In this document: one piece after another, positions 32,554-40,930 of the stretch
Layout of the letters: every line of letters starts with the position of its first letter
How positions within the stretch are numbered: position 1 is the first letter of the stretch
Source of the DNA: Colimorpha sp045597845
GTDB lineage: Bacteria > Bacteroidota > Bacteroidia > Bacteroidales > P3
Assembly (NCBI GenBank): GCA_045597845.1
Contig: JAZLKZ010000121.1
Coordinates: forward strand, 1-64,000
Length of the DNA: 64,000 nucleotides
Reading direction: 5' to 3'
Made by a program: the position numbers and the translations under genes
The notes under the pieces: model-generated
Told to the model about the DNA's origin: nothing
The model's database searches: none
The model's input: the letters and a program-made list of their open reading frames with translations, nothing else

Positions 32554-34374
32554 ATGAAAAAAATCTTATTGTCCATTTTGGCCATTTGTTGTTTTGCTCT
32601 TGTCGCTCCCGCACAGACGCAGAATAAACCAGAAAGAGGCCCTCGTTTGGGCGTTGCAAAAGACTCCATGGATTACATGGTAGCATCGCCTTTCAACAAC
32701 TGGTTTTTGTCAGTTGGTGGTGGTATCCAGACTTTCATTGGTAATGAGTTGTATGCCTCCGCACGCAAAAACAAATTCTTCAACTACAACCTTTCGGCAG
32801 AATTCGGCAAGTGGGTGCTCCCCGACCTCGCTGTTTCTTTGCAGGCCAGTTGGTTTGATGTTGACGGTCAGACTAATTATCTTGGATTGCAGCCCTTTGT
32901 TGAGAATACGGGAGATGATGCTTATCAGCATTTCTACGCTCATGCAGTTTCAGTGATGGGTTTGGTGACCTTGGATTGGACGAACTTGATTCGGGGTTAC
33001 GAAAAAGGTATGCATCGCCATCTGCACATCATGACCCCTGTAGGACTTGGTGCCGCCATGCTCTATGGCGAACAGAAAAATTCCAGTGTCCAAGCTCTCC
33101 GCGACCATGAGGTTGGAGAAATGCGTAAAAACTTCGAACTCTGCTACACCGCTGCCTTGCAGCTCGAGTACGTCACAAAAGGTATTTTGGCATTTGACCT
33201 TTCCGCTCGCATTCTTGGTTCCGAGTCTACTTTCGACTGGTCTCCCTACGACAATTCCTACTCTCGTTTCGATCTTATGCCTCAGGTGCTTGCAGGCGTT
33301 AAATTCAACTTTATCGACAAAGAACGTCGCGAAAAGCTGATGAACAACACTGCTGAAGAAAAGCTTCTGCTGAACTCTGTATTCTTGCCCTCTTCCGATA
33401 TCTACGAACTCAAAGAGGTTGACAATCTTACCGCTTCTCTCTTCGACGACAATGGTATGTTGATTCCTGGAAACAGCGGTGTTCACATGGACAAGGAAGG
33501 TCAGTTGGTTGACAAGAACGGCAACCCCGTTCCCGAAGGTGTTCATTTGGATAAGAATGGCGATCTTGTTGACGCTAATGGTAATTATCTCGATCAGTTC
33601 TGCAATCCTATCGCCGAAGGCGTTCATGTCGAGAATGGTCAGATGGTTGACAAAAACGGCAATCCTGTCGCCAGTGGCGTTAAGAAGAATGCCGATGGTC
33701 AGTTGACCGATATGAATGGACAGCCCATCTCCGATGGTCTTACCCTTGATCCCGATGGCAACTTGGTTGACAAGAACGGATATGTTCTTAACAATGGTAC
33801 TCATTTCGACAATGATGGTTATCTTGTAGATGCTGATGGCAATTATTTGGATGCCAACGGCAACCTGATTGGTAGCAAGGTTCACTTGTACAATCCTGGT
33901 CACAATGGTCAGGGTCTCTCTGACTTGCAAGCCAAACTCGACTCTGTCGAGGTGGCCAACAAGGATCTCTTGAACCACATCCTGAATGTTGCAGAACGTG
34001 AAAAACTTCCTTCATTGATTGTTTACTATCAGCTCGACAAGTACAATATCGATGTTAACGCCCGCATGAAGATTGACGAGTTCGCACGTGCAATCAAGGC
34101 TGACGAAAACAGCAATAGAACCTATTATTTGATTGGTGCTGCTGACTCTGCAACTGGTTCTGTACGTCGTAATATCTTCTTGGGTAAGGCTCGTTGCAAG
34201 GCTGTTTACGACATCCTCGTCAACGAATACGGTATTTCCGCAGATCGTCTGAAGTGCTTCCCGTTGGGTGGTATTACGGAATTCGAACCTAAGGAGTTGA
34301 ACCGTGTTTGTATCGTTGTTGAACCCAATGACGAACTTGCTAAGCTTCTCGATAAGTGGAGCGTAAGAGAATAA
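32554..34374 (+). CDS. OmpA-family outer-membrane protein with tandem DxNGN repeats
   Basis: 606 aa. Signal peptide MKKILLSILAICCFALVAPA with cleavage near AQT. Residues about 30-260 form a beta-barrel-like region (SVGGGIQTFIGNEL, LAVSLQASWF). Residues 309-440 are about six 20-27-residue repeats with consensus G-h-x-x-D-x-x-G-x-L-V-D-x-N-G-N, rich in D, N and G. The C-terminal 140 residues are an OmpA-type peptidoglycan-binding domain (LIVYYQLDKYNIDVNARMKI, then ARCKAVYDILVNEYGISADR). The periplasmic repeats likely bind calcium or act as a spacer. A terminator follows at 34396. Confidence 0.85.
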   Translation: MKKILLSILAICCFALVAPAQTQNKPERGPRLGVAKDSMDYMVASPFNNWFLSVGGGIQTFIGNELYASARKNKFFNYNLSAEFGKWVLPDLAVSLQASWFDVDGQTNYLGLQPFVENTGDDAYQHFYAHAVSVMGLVTLDWTNLIRGYEKGMHRHLHIMTPVGLGAAMLYGEQKNSSVQALRDHEVGEMRKNFELCYTAALQLEYVTKGILAFDLSARILGSESTFDWSPYDNSYSRFDLMPQVLAGVKFNFIDKERREKLMNNTAEEKLLLNSVFLPSSDIYELKEVDNLTASLFDDNGMLIPGNSGVHMDKEGQLVDKNGNPVPEGVHLDKNGDLVDANGNYLDQFCNPIAEGVHVENGQMVDKNGNPVASGVKKNADGQLTDMNGQPISDGLTLDPDGNLVDKNGYVLNNGTHFDNDGYLVDADGNYLDANGNLIGSKVHLYNPGHNGQGLSDLQAKLDSVEVANKDLLNHILNVAEREKLPSLIVYYQLDKYNIDVNARMKIDEFARAIKADENSNRTYYLIGAADSATGSVRRNIFLGKARCKAVYDILVNEYGISADRLKCFPLGGITEFEPKELNRVCIVVEPNDELAKLLDKWSVRE

Positions 34375-34395
34375 TTGAGTTCCAACTCTAAAATA

Positions 34396-34430
34396 CAGAC
34401 TCTTGCAAAACCGCAAGAGTCTGTTTTTTT
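34396..34430 (+). terminator. Terminator after the OmpA gene
   Basis: CAGACTCTTGC / GCAAGAGTCTG 11-bp stem with 6-base loop and T7. Confidence 0.9.
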
Positions 34431-34506
34431 ATTTCTATGACAAGAATGTGCACCAAACGACTTTGCTGATGATAATTTGTGCTGAAATGTTTGCTTTTTG
34501 ACGCCA

Positions 34507-34538
34507 TTTGTGCAATATAATAAAAAGTAGTATCTTTG
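34507..34538 (+). promoter_or_regulatory. Promoter of the lipoprotein gene
   Basis: TTTG (34507-34510), 20-bp spacer, TATCTTTG (34531-34538), 15 bp before the ATG at 34554. Typical Bacteroidetes promoter. Confidence 0.75.
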
Positions 34539-34553
34539 TAAAAAAAAGAAATT

Positions 34554-35452
34554 ATGAAAAGATTAAGTTTTATGATAGTTCTGACAGCCGTATTGCTGTC
34601 TTTGGGATCCTGTAACCATCAGGATAAAAACTCTTGCGTTATTCAATAACAGATACGTCTTCTCGGATTGAGGATGTTGCATTAATGGACTTTGTGTGGA
34701 AAAATAGTGTGATCCAACAGGTTAGTTTGAATAATCCATATTCTTCATGTCGTCCATATTCTGAAGACGAAAATCAGATCTTTAATTATTATATAGAGTA
34801 TGCTTACTCGAATTCTGTACTTTGCACGTTGAAAGGCAACAAATATTATTCAAAACTTAATTTTGTTCAAGGGAAATTGGAGAGTATTGACCAATATTCT
34901 CAGGATGGTGTCCATGCGTATCACGTTATTTTCACCCCAGAGGATTCATGCACGACGAAGGTGGTGTATTATTCAATGTCGAATGAAGCCATGAAGTGGC
35001 TGGAATCCAATCTTTATCCGAGGAAAGATTCTGCAGGAACCAAGATCCATTACGAAATGCCGGAAGATACATCCTTGCATGTTTTTGCTGAGGCGACGTA
35101 CCAATGGAAAGATGGCAATCTTGTATATGCAAAGGCTTCATTTGCCGAAGGCTTTTCCGTGGAGAGCAATATGGAATACGACAACAAGGTCAATCCGTTC
35201 TACAATACTTATTGTAAATTTGACAGAGTCGATTTTCTTGCATCCACGTTCCACTGGGCGGATAATACTTTGGGTGTAAGCAAGAACAACCTGACAAAGA
35301 TTTCTATCCGCTTCCAGCCAAATGGCGAGGTTGGCTCTGAATTGGGAGAAAACTTTATCTTTGAGTATAGCTATGAGTATGATGGAGATTATCCCGTTGT
35401 GCAAAAATCTACTCAGAATGTATCGGTATTACGCTATGAATACGTGAAATAG
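34554..35452 (+). pseudogene. Lipoprotein gene with an apparent 1-nt frameshift
   Basis: From ATG 34554 the frame reads MKRLSFMIVLTAVLLSLGSC, a lipoprotein signal peptide with lipobox LGSC, but stops at 34647-34649. A second frame, open from just after the A-run 34626-34630 to 35452, carries the rest (LRYSITDTSSRIEDVALMDF onward, 272 aa). One extra A in the A5 run would join them into a single lipoprotein of about 298 aa. The downstream part is strand-rich and of the Bacteroidales cell-surface lipoprotein type (FEYSYEYDGDYPVVQKS). Either a real frameshift, a homopolymer error, or phase-variable slippage. The separate reading with TTG 34634 as start would lack a signal peptide. Confidence 0.7.
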
Positions 35453-35468
35453 TTGGATTATCGAAATA

Positions 35469-35503
35469 ACAAAAACAGCTGACCACTGGTCAGCTGTTTT
35501 TGT
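35469..35503. terminator. Bidirectional terminator between lipoprotein gene and aroE
   Basis: ACAAAAACAGCTGACC, loop ACT, GGTCAGCTGTTTTTGT: 16-bp arms with A/T runs on both sides. It serves two converging genes and overlaps the last codons of aroE. Confidence 0.85.
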
Positions 35504-36254
35504 TTGTCCAAAATGATAGGCTGAGTTCCGCTTGGCGATACAACATGCTTAAGCCGTTAAGTGTGGTCGCTCCCATCGAAGCGGCATCTTGCAAAAGCCT
35601 TGTTTCCGCGGGATTGTAGATCAAGTCGTAGCAGACCCAATGGGGTTGGAGGGTGCATTTGCTTTTGTTGGTGAGAAAGGGTAGTGGAGTGGCGTTAATG
35701 TGTGGAAACATTCCAACGGGCGTTGCGTTGACGAGAATGGGTGGGAGGGTAAGATGAGCGTTGGTACTGTGAACTTTGTCGATGTCGGCATGACTTAACA
35801 TCTTGTTGGGAATCTGTAATTTCTGTAATGCGTAGGAAGCGGCCTTTGCCGCTCCGCCATTGCCGAGAATCCATGCATTTGGTATTGAGGGTGGGAAAGA
35901 GTCTGCTTGGTCGAGCAAGTCTTTAAGTGTCTCTAAAAAAGCTTGAGAATCAGTGTTGTGTCCTATTAATCGAATGCCTCCGTCGCAGGTGGAGTCTGGC
36001 ACGGCCTTTACGCAGTTGACAGCGTCGATGTCCGATGCTTCGGGCGTTAAACTGTCCAGAAAAGGAAGGATCGTGACTTTGTAAGGAATGGTGACATTGA
36101 AACCTGAAAGTGCGTTCTCTTTGACCCAATGGCGCAAGTCGTCAAGGCAAGCTATCTCGAAAAGGTCATATTGAACTTCTGGATGATGCGATTCGAAGTA
36201 GAGTTTCGAGAATGAGTGGTTCAGAGTTTTTCCTATAAGTCCGTATCGTTGCAT
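35490..36254 (-). CDS. aroE: Shikimate dehydrogenase
   Basis: 254 aa from ATG 36254. Reduces 3-dehydroshikimate to shikimate with NADPH in aromatic amino acid synthesis. The start MQRYGLIGKTLNHSFSKLYF places the substrate-binding S-x-S motif (HSFS) at the usual distance. SGFNVTIPYKVTILPFLD carries the catalytic Lys (N-V-T-x-P-x-K) and DAVNCVK the conserved N. The NADP-binding loop is ILGNGGAAKAASYAL, and the C-terminal helix motif is NGLSMLYRQAELSLSFW. The TAnnTTTG box is only 4 bp before the ATG, so the mRNA is probably leaderless or nearly so. Confidence 0.93.
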   Translation of the reverse strand: MQRYGLIGKTLNHSFSKLYFESHHPEVQYDLFEIACLDDLRHWVKENALSGFNVTIPYKVTILPFLDSLTPEASDIDAVNCVKAVPDSTCDGGIRLIGHNTDSQAFLETLKDLLDQADSFPPSIPNAWILGNGGAAKAASYALQKLQIPNKMLSHADIDKVHSTNAHLTLPPILVNATPVGMFPHINATPLPFLTNKSKCTLQPHWVCYDLIYNPAETRLLQDAASMGATTLNGLSMLYRQAELSLSFWTNKNS

Positions 36255-36258
36255 AATG

Positions 36259-36266
36259 CAAAGATA
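36259..36266 (-). promoter_or_regulatory. -7 box of aroE
   Basis: TATCTTTG on the minus strand, 4 bp before the aroE ATG at 36254. Expected transcription start falls on or beside the start codon. Confidence 0.55.
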
Positions 36267-36363
36267 CATGTTTTTTTATGAAAGAGAGAAAATAGTTTCG
36301 ATAATCGAGTGGAAGGTATGTTACTTTGTCATTAAAAGTTTCACAAATGTCCTTTTTTTTGTG

Positions 36364-36371
36364 TATTTTTG
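36364..36371 (+). promoter_or_regulatory. -7 box of the endonuclease/exonuclease/phosphatase gene
   Basis: TATTTTTG ends 4 bp before the ATG at 36376, the mirror image of the aroE layout on the other side of the 121-bp divergent spacer. No good -33 TTTG is seen at the right distance. Confidence 0.5.
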
Positions 36372-36375
36372 CAGT

Positions 36376-37428
36376 ATGAAAAAGATTGTGCGTGTTTTGT
36401 TTTTGTTGCTGAATATTTTGGCGGTAGTGTTGTTGCTATTGTCTTCAATGTCAAGTTTTGCGACTCCCAGCAAGAATGCCTATATCTCTTTGCTAAGCTA
36501 TGGCTATTTTTACTTTCTGTTGTTGAATATTCTGTTCCTGCTTGTTTGGCTGTTTTTTAGAAGGAAAGAATTTTTGATTTCCTTGGCGGCAATACTTTTG
36601 AGATTCTCGTTCATCCCGCTGTTTGTCCAGTTTGGCGGTACGCAAGACCTCGCAGATGCCGAACAATACGACAAGGAAAATGCTACGGTGGTTCGACTGC
36701 TTTCTTTTAACACACATGGTTTTCATGGACCCAATGATTCGTTGCAAGCCGATTCTGGAGCCAGGAAGTTCGTTGAGCTTGTTCGTGAGTATCAACCCGA
36801 TGTAATGTGTTTGCAGGAGTTTTTTCCGCCGGCTCATGTAAAAGTTATAGACTCGTTGGAACTTTTGGGTTACACGTATCACCGTAGGACTTCGGGAAGT
36901 GTGATTTTTTCAAGATTACCTTTTGATTATGTGGGAGAAACTGGTTCCTCGACCAAACTTCTTGTTGATATCGCAGCTGATTCGAAAATCTTTAGGCTTT
37001 TTTGTGTGCATCTTTCTTCCTATCAGATGGTGGGTAGCGATGCCGAAACGTTGGAGCGGCTGGTGCATGGTACGGTGGATTCTGCAACGGAGATGACTGC
37101 CAAAAAGTTGGTTCATGCCGAACGTATGCACGAGACAGAATGGAACGAGTTCCTTCTTCCCAAAATCAAGGAATCTCCTTATCCCGTTGTTGTTGCGGGT
37201 GACTTTAACGACCCTCCCTCTTCGCATCTTTATCAGCAGACGCGAAAACTGCTGAAGGATTCCTTTGTCGAGAAGGGTTCTGGTTTTGGAACCACCTACC
37301 ATGGTCCGTTCCCGGCTTTCAGAATAGACTATGTGTTGCATAGTGATACTGTCGAGACGTTGACTTACAATAGAATAAAAAGCGATATTTCAGACCATTA
37401 TCCTTTGGTGGTCGATTTGATGTTATAA
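36376..37428 (+). CDS. Membrane-anchored endonuclease/exonuclease/phosphatase family protein
   Basis: 350 aa from ATG 36376 (MKKIVRVLFLLLNILAVV). Two to three N-terminal membrane segments within residues 1-85 are followed by an EEP domain: VRLLSFNTHGF, VMCLQEFFPP (catalytic Glu), VVAGDFNDPPSSHLY (D-x-N), FRIDYVLHSD and ISDHYPLVVDL (S-D-H). All metal and catalytic residues are present. The active domain is probably outside the cytoplasmic membrane. Substrate (DNA, phospholipid or phosphoester) cannot be told. Next to nth, but the membrane anchor speaks against a role in base excision repair. Confidence 0.85.
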   Translation: MKKIVRVLFLLLNILAVVLLLLSSMSSFATPSKNAYISLLSYGYFYFLLLNILFLLVWLFFRRKEFLISLAAILLRFSFIPLFVQFGGTQDLADAEQYDKENATVVRLLSFNTHGFHGPNDSLQADSGARKFVELVREYQPDVMCLQEFFPPAHVKVIDSLELLGYTYHRRTSGSVIFSRLPFDYVGETGSSTKLLVDIAADSKIFRLFCVHLSSYQMVGSDAETLERLVHGTVDSATEMTAKKLVHAERMHETEWNEFLLPKIKESPYPVVVAGDFNDPPSSHLYQQTRKLLKDSFVEKGSGFGTTYHGPFPAFRIDYVLHSDTVETLTYNRIKSDISDHYPLVVDLML

Positions 37429-37440
37429 CCACTGGAAGCG

Positions 37441-38094
37441 ATGGAAAAAAAGCGGTCATACCCATATATGGCGGAATTGATTGCCTATTTTGAAAGGACT
37501 CATCCTGACGCAAAGTCCGAGCTCCATTTCGAGAATCCGTTCCAGCTGCTTGTCGCGGTGATGTTGTCGGCGCAATGTACCGACAAGCGTGTCAATATGG
37601 TTACGCCTGCTCTTTTCAAAGCATTCCCAAACGCGTCTGCATTGTCGCAAGCTTCTTCTGATGAGGTGTTTGCGTATGTGAAAAGCGTTTCGTATCCAAG
37701 AAGCAAGAGCGAGCATCTGGTTGCCATGGCGCAGACTTTGTTGTGCGATTTTGGAGGGGAAGTACCCAATACGATGGAGGCTTTGCAATCTTTGCCGGGA
37801 GTTGGAAGGAAGACCGCCAACGTGGTGCTTGCAGTGGCGTTCGACAAGCCGGCGATGCCTGTGGATACGCATGTGTTTCGCGTCGCCAACAGAATTGGCC
37901 TTACTTGTGATAGCAAGACTCCTCTGAATACCGAGCAGGAGTTGGTGAAACTGTTTCCAGAGGAAAAACTGTCGTTGGCGCACCATTGGTTGCTGTTGCA
38001 TGGCCGTTATGTATGCACGGCGAGAACTCCTCATTGTGAGCAGTGCGGCATCAGTGCATGGTGTTTTCAACATACAAAAAAGAATAAGCGATGA
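37441..38094 (+). CDS. nth: Endonuclease III
   Basis: 217-aa DNA glycosylase/AP lyase for oxidised pyrimidines. The helix-hairpin-helix is LPGVGRKTANVVLAV, with the catalytic Lys in LSAQCTDKRV and the catalytic Asp in MPVDTHVFRVANRIGL. The [4Fe-4S] cluster cysteines are complete: C-x6-C-x2-C-x5-C in CTARTPHCEQCGISAWC. The stop overlaps the ATG of the following BatA-domain gene (ATGA). Confidence 0.95.
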   Translation: MEKKRSYPYMAELIAYFERTHPDAKSELHFENPFQLLVAVMLSAQCTDKRVNMVTPALFKAFPNASALSQASSDEVFAYVKSVSYPRSKSEHLVAMAQTLLCDFGGEVPNTMEALQSLPGVGRKTANVVLAVAFDKPAMPVDTHVFRVANRIGLTCDSKTPLNTEQELVKLFPEEKLSLAHHWLLLHGRYVCTARTPHCEQCGISAWCFQHTKKNKR

Positions 38095-40172
38095 GATTTG
38101 TCAACCCATTGTTTTTGATAGCACTATGTGCGGTGGCGATTCCCATCCTTGTCCACTTGTTCCATTTCCGTCGTTACAAGAAGGTTTTTTTTAGCAATGT
38201 GGCTTTGCTCCGCGAGATGCAGGAGGAAACCAAGCGTCAATCCAACCTGCGTCGTTTGCTGATTCTGCTGTCGCGTATCTTGGCAGTAGTGTTTCTGGTC
38301 ATGGCGTTCGCGCAGCCATATATTCCCAACAAACAGGCGCAAAGAACTTCGAGTTCTGCGTATGTGAGCATCTATATCGACAATTCGTTCAGCATGGGCG
38401 GAAATGATTCTTACGGCATGTTGTTGGAGCATGGAAAGGATAAGGTTCGCGAAATCGTGGCTGCCTATAAGCCTTCGGACAACTTCCAGTTGATGACCAA
38501 TGATTTTAATGGAAGCCAGTTCCGTTGGTTGAACAAAGAGGAATTGTTGGAGGCTGTAGATGAAGTGCAATTGTCGGCTTCGGCGAAGGATTTGTCAGAG
38601 GTGTTGCATCGGCAGTGCGATTTCATTCAGGCCAATTGTGCCGGCAACCGATATGCTTACTTGATCTCTGATTTTCAGAAATCGGCTGTTCATTTCAACG
38701 ATTTCAGTATAGACAGTTCTGTTTCGGTTACTTTCGTGCCACTTCAGGCCGAGGCTGTCGATAATCTTTATATCGACTCTATCGCTTTGAATGCCCCTGC
38801 ATTTTTCGTGGGCGGGGATGTGACTCTGGAGGTCTATGTACGCAACACAGGAGAAATCGCCGTCGAAGGCGCTCCAGTACGGTTGTTTGTGGACGACAAG
38901 CAACGTGCGATGTCATCGGTCGATGTACCCGCCAAAGGCTATGCGACTGTTATGATGCATCTCCCCATCGAAAAGCATGGCGTTCTTCAATGTAGAGTGG
39001 AAACGGTTGACTATCCAATTACTTTTGACGACCAGTTTTTCTTTTCCATCAATGTTTCGGAACGCATACCGATTCTGGATATATATGGGCAATCTAAGCC
39101 CAATCCATTTTTGGATAGGCTTTTTTCGGGCGACAGCGCTGTGGAGTATCAAACTGTCTCGATGCAACGGATAGATTTCTCAACTTTGGACGACCATCGC
39201 TTTGTCGTGCTCGATGCGCTTCCTTCACTTCCCTCGGGATTGGTTCAGACGTTGGTGGATTTCGTTCAAGAGGGTGGTTCGCTATTGGTCGCTCCTCCTG
39301 AAAAGTGTGACGTGAATGCATATAACAATTTGCTGCGCAAGTTGCAGATGCCTTTGTTAGGGAGATGGTCGGGGCAAGCTGCCAAGGCAACGGAGATTAA
39401 TGTCAATAGCCATCACTACCAAAATGTGTTCTCGGGAAGTTTGCAAGATATTGAATATCCCACTGCAAAAGGTCGATACCTGACGGAACGGGGGGAGAGC
39501 GTTTCGGAGCCCATCATCTCTTTTGCGGACGGTAATTGTTTGGTGAGCGAGACTCAGTGCGGCTTGGGAAAGTGTTTTTTGGTGACTTCTCCTTTGAGCA
39601 CCCAGTATAATGATTTTGTGCAACAGGCGCTTTTCGTCCCCACGTTCTTTAATATGGCTTTGTTCAGTACCTCGGCTGCCAGTTTTTACAAAATGATTGA
39701 AAATCAACAGCCTATTCCGCTTTCTCGCAACGACTATCAATTGAAAGAAGGAAGCGTGGTGTTGCGTGGACCGAAAACGGATGTAATTCCCGACATCAGA
39801 GCGGTAGGAAGTCAGTGCATGCTCTATCTGCATGGCGAGGTCACCGAGTCGGGCAATTACGACTTGTTGGTGTCGGAATCGAGATCAGAAGGCATTTCTC
39901 TCAATTATTCACGCCAAGAGTCGGAGATGTCTTTTTTCGATGGGTCGGAATTGATTGAGAACTTGAAACAATTCAACATCGACAATTTTGACGTCGTCAA
40001 GTCCGGCACAACTCCGTTGGACCAGTATATAAAGAAAAAAACGGAAGGAACTCCGTTGTATCGCTATTGTGTTGTTTTGGCGTTGCTCTTTTTGTTGGCT
40101 GAAATTATTTTGCTTATCATAAAACCAAAGAACGATTCTTCCCCGTCGGATAAAAGATTTATAGAACAATGA
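38091..40172 (+). CDS. BatA-domain membrane protein
   Basis: 693 aa. Starts with the BatA/aerotolerance N-terminal domain MRFVNPLFLIALCAVAIPIL, VHLFHFRRYKKVFFSN, with membrane segments near 5-25 and 58-75. A von Willebrand A-like domain follows (SSSAYVSIYIDNSFSMGGND, carrying D-N-S-x-S). A CARDB-like region (VTLEVYVRNTGEIAVEGAPV) and a glutamine-amidotransferase-like segment come later, then a last membrane segment near 668-688 (YCVVLALLFLLAEIILLII). Function unknown; the family is common in Bacteroidetes. Overlaps nth by 4 bp and is followed by an ABC transporter pair 40 bp later. Confidence 0.85.
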   Translation: MRFVNPLFLIALCAVAIPILVHLFHFRRYKKVFFSNVALLREMQEETKRQSNLRRLLILLSRILAVVFLVMAFAQPYIPNKQAQRTSSSAYVSIYIDNSFSMGGNDSYGMLLEHGKDKVREIVAAYKPSDNFQLMTNDFNGSQFRWLNKEELLEAVDEVQLSASAKDLSEVLHRQCDFIQANCAGNRYAYLISDFQKSAVHFNDFSIDSSVSVTFVPLQAEAVDNLYIDSIALNAPAFFVGGDVTLEVYVRNTGEIAVEGAPVRLFVDDKQRAMSSVDVPAKGYATVMMHLPIEKHGVLQCRVETVDYPITFDDQFFFSINVSERIPILDIYGQSKPNPFLDRLFSGDSAVEYQTVSMQRIDFSTLDDHRFVVLDALPSLPSGLVQTLVDFVQEGGSLLVAPPEKCDVNAYNNLLRKLQMPLLGRWSGQAAKATEINVNSHHYQNVFSGSLQDIEYPTAKGRYLTERGESVSEPIISFADGNCLVSETQCGLGKCFLVTSPLSTQYNDFVQQALFVPTFFNMALFSTSAASFYKMIENQQPIPLSRNDYQLKEGSVVLRGPKTDVIPDIRAVGSQCMLYLHGEVTESGNYDLLVSESRSEGISLNYSRQESEMSFFDGSELIENLKQFNIDNFDVVKSGTTPLDQYIKKKTEGTPLYRYCVVLALLFLLAEIILLIIKPKNDSSPSDKRFIEQ

Positions 40173-40212
40173 TTACATGTATTTTGTATTATTAATTCAT
40201 AGCAACTAATTC

Positions 40213-40926
40213 ATGCTGGATATAAGTCATATTTCAAAGAGTTTCGGAGCATTCAAGGCTTTGGATGCCATTGACATTCATGTGCGGAAAGGAGATATTT
40301 TCGGCTTGATGGGACCCAATGGAGCCGGTAAGACTACACTGATTCGCATCATCAATCGCATTATCGAACCGGATGAAGGCGAAGTGCTGCTCAATGGTGT
40401 TAGGATGAAGGATGAGGATGTGGCGACATTAGGTTATCTGCCGGAAGAAAGGGGTCTATATAAAAAGATGAAGGTGGGCGACCAGGCTGTCTATCTCGCA
40501 CAATTAAAAGGTCTTTCGCGACAGGATGCTGAATTGCGTCTGCATGAATGGTTTGCGCGCTTCGAGATTGAACCATGGTGGAATCGCAAAGTCGAAGAAC
40601 TTTCAAAGGGTATGCAACAAAAGGTGCAGTTCATCACTACCGTGTTGCACAAACCTCAGCTCATTATTTTCGACGAGCCTTTCAGCGGGTTTGATCCAGT
40701 GAATGCCGAGTTGCTCAAGGATGAAATACTTCGGCTGAATAGCGAAGGTGCTACCATCATCCTTTCGTCGCACAACATGAACTCCATAGAAGAACTGTGC
40801 TCCCATGTGGCGTTGCTCAACCAATCACATGTAGTGTTGAGTGGAAAATTAGATGATATCAAGCAACAATATTCGGGCAAAAGTCTCAGCGAGATTTTTG
40901 TTCAAACTGTAAAACAAAATAAATAA
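40213..40926 (+). CDS. ABC transporter ATP-binding protein (NatA-like)
   Basis: 237 aa. Walker A GPNGAGKTTL, signature LSKGMQQKVQ, Walker B LIIFDEPFSGFDPVN, and the switch His in ILSSHNM. The sequence YLPEERGLYKKM is typical of the NatA type. It pairs with the permease that begins 4 bp downstream. The family exports sodium, drugs or lipid-linked substrates; the substrate here is unknown. Confidence 0.92.
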   Translation: MLDISHISKSFGAFKALDAIDIHVRKGDIFGLMGPNGAGKTTLIRIINRIIEPDEGEVLLNGVRMKDEDVATLGYLPEERGLYKKMKVGDQAVYLAQLKGLSRQDAELRLHEWFARFEIEPWWNRKVEELSKGMQQKVQFITTVLHKPQLIIFDEPFSGFDPVNAELLKDEILRLNSEGATIILSSHNMNSIEELCSHVALLNQSHVVLSGKLDDIKQQYSGKSLSEIFVQTVKQNK

Positions 40927-40930
40927 CACT

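Noticed and set aside
32950..33978. 342-codon minus-strand frame opposite the OmpA gene
   Set aside because: Antisense of the D/N/G repeats; its I/V-rich repeated composition is the complement of those codons.
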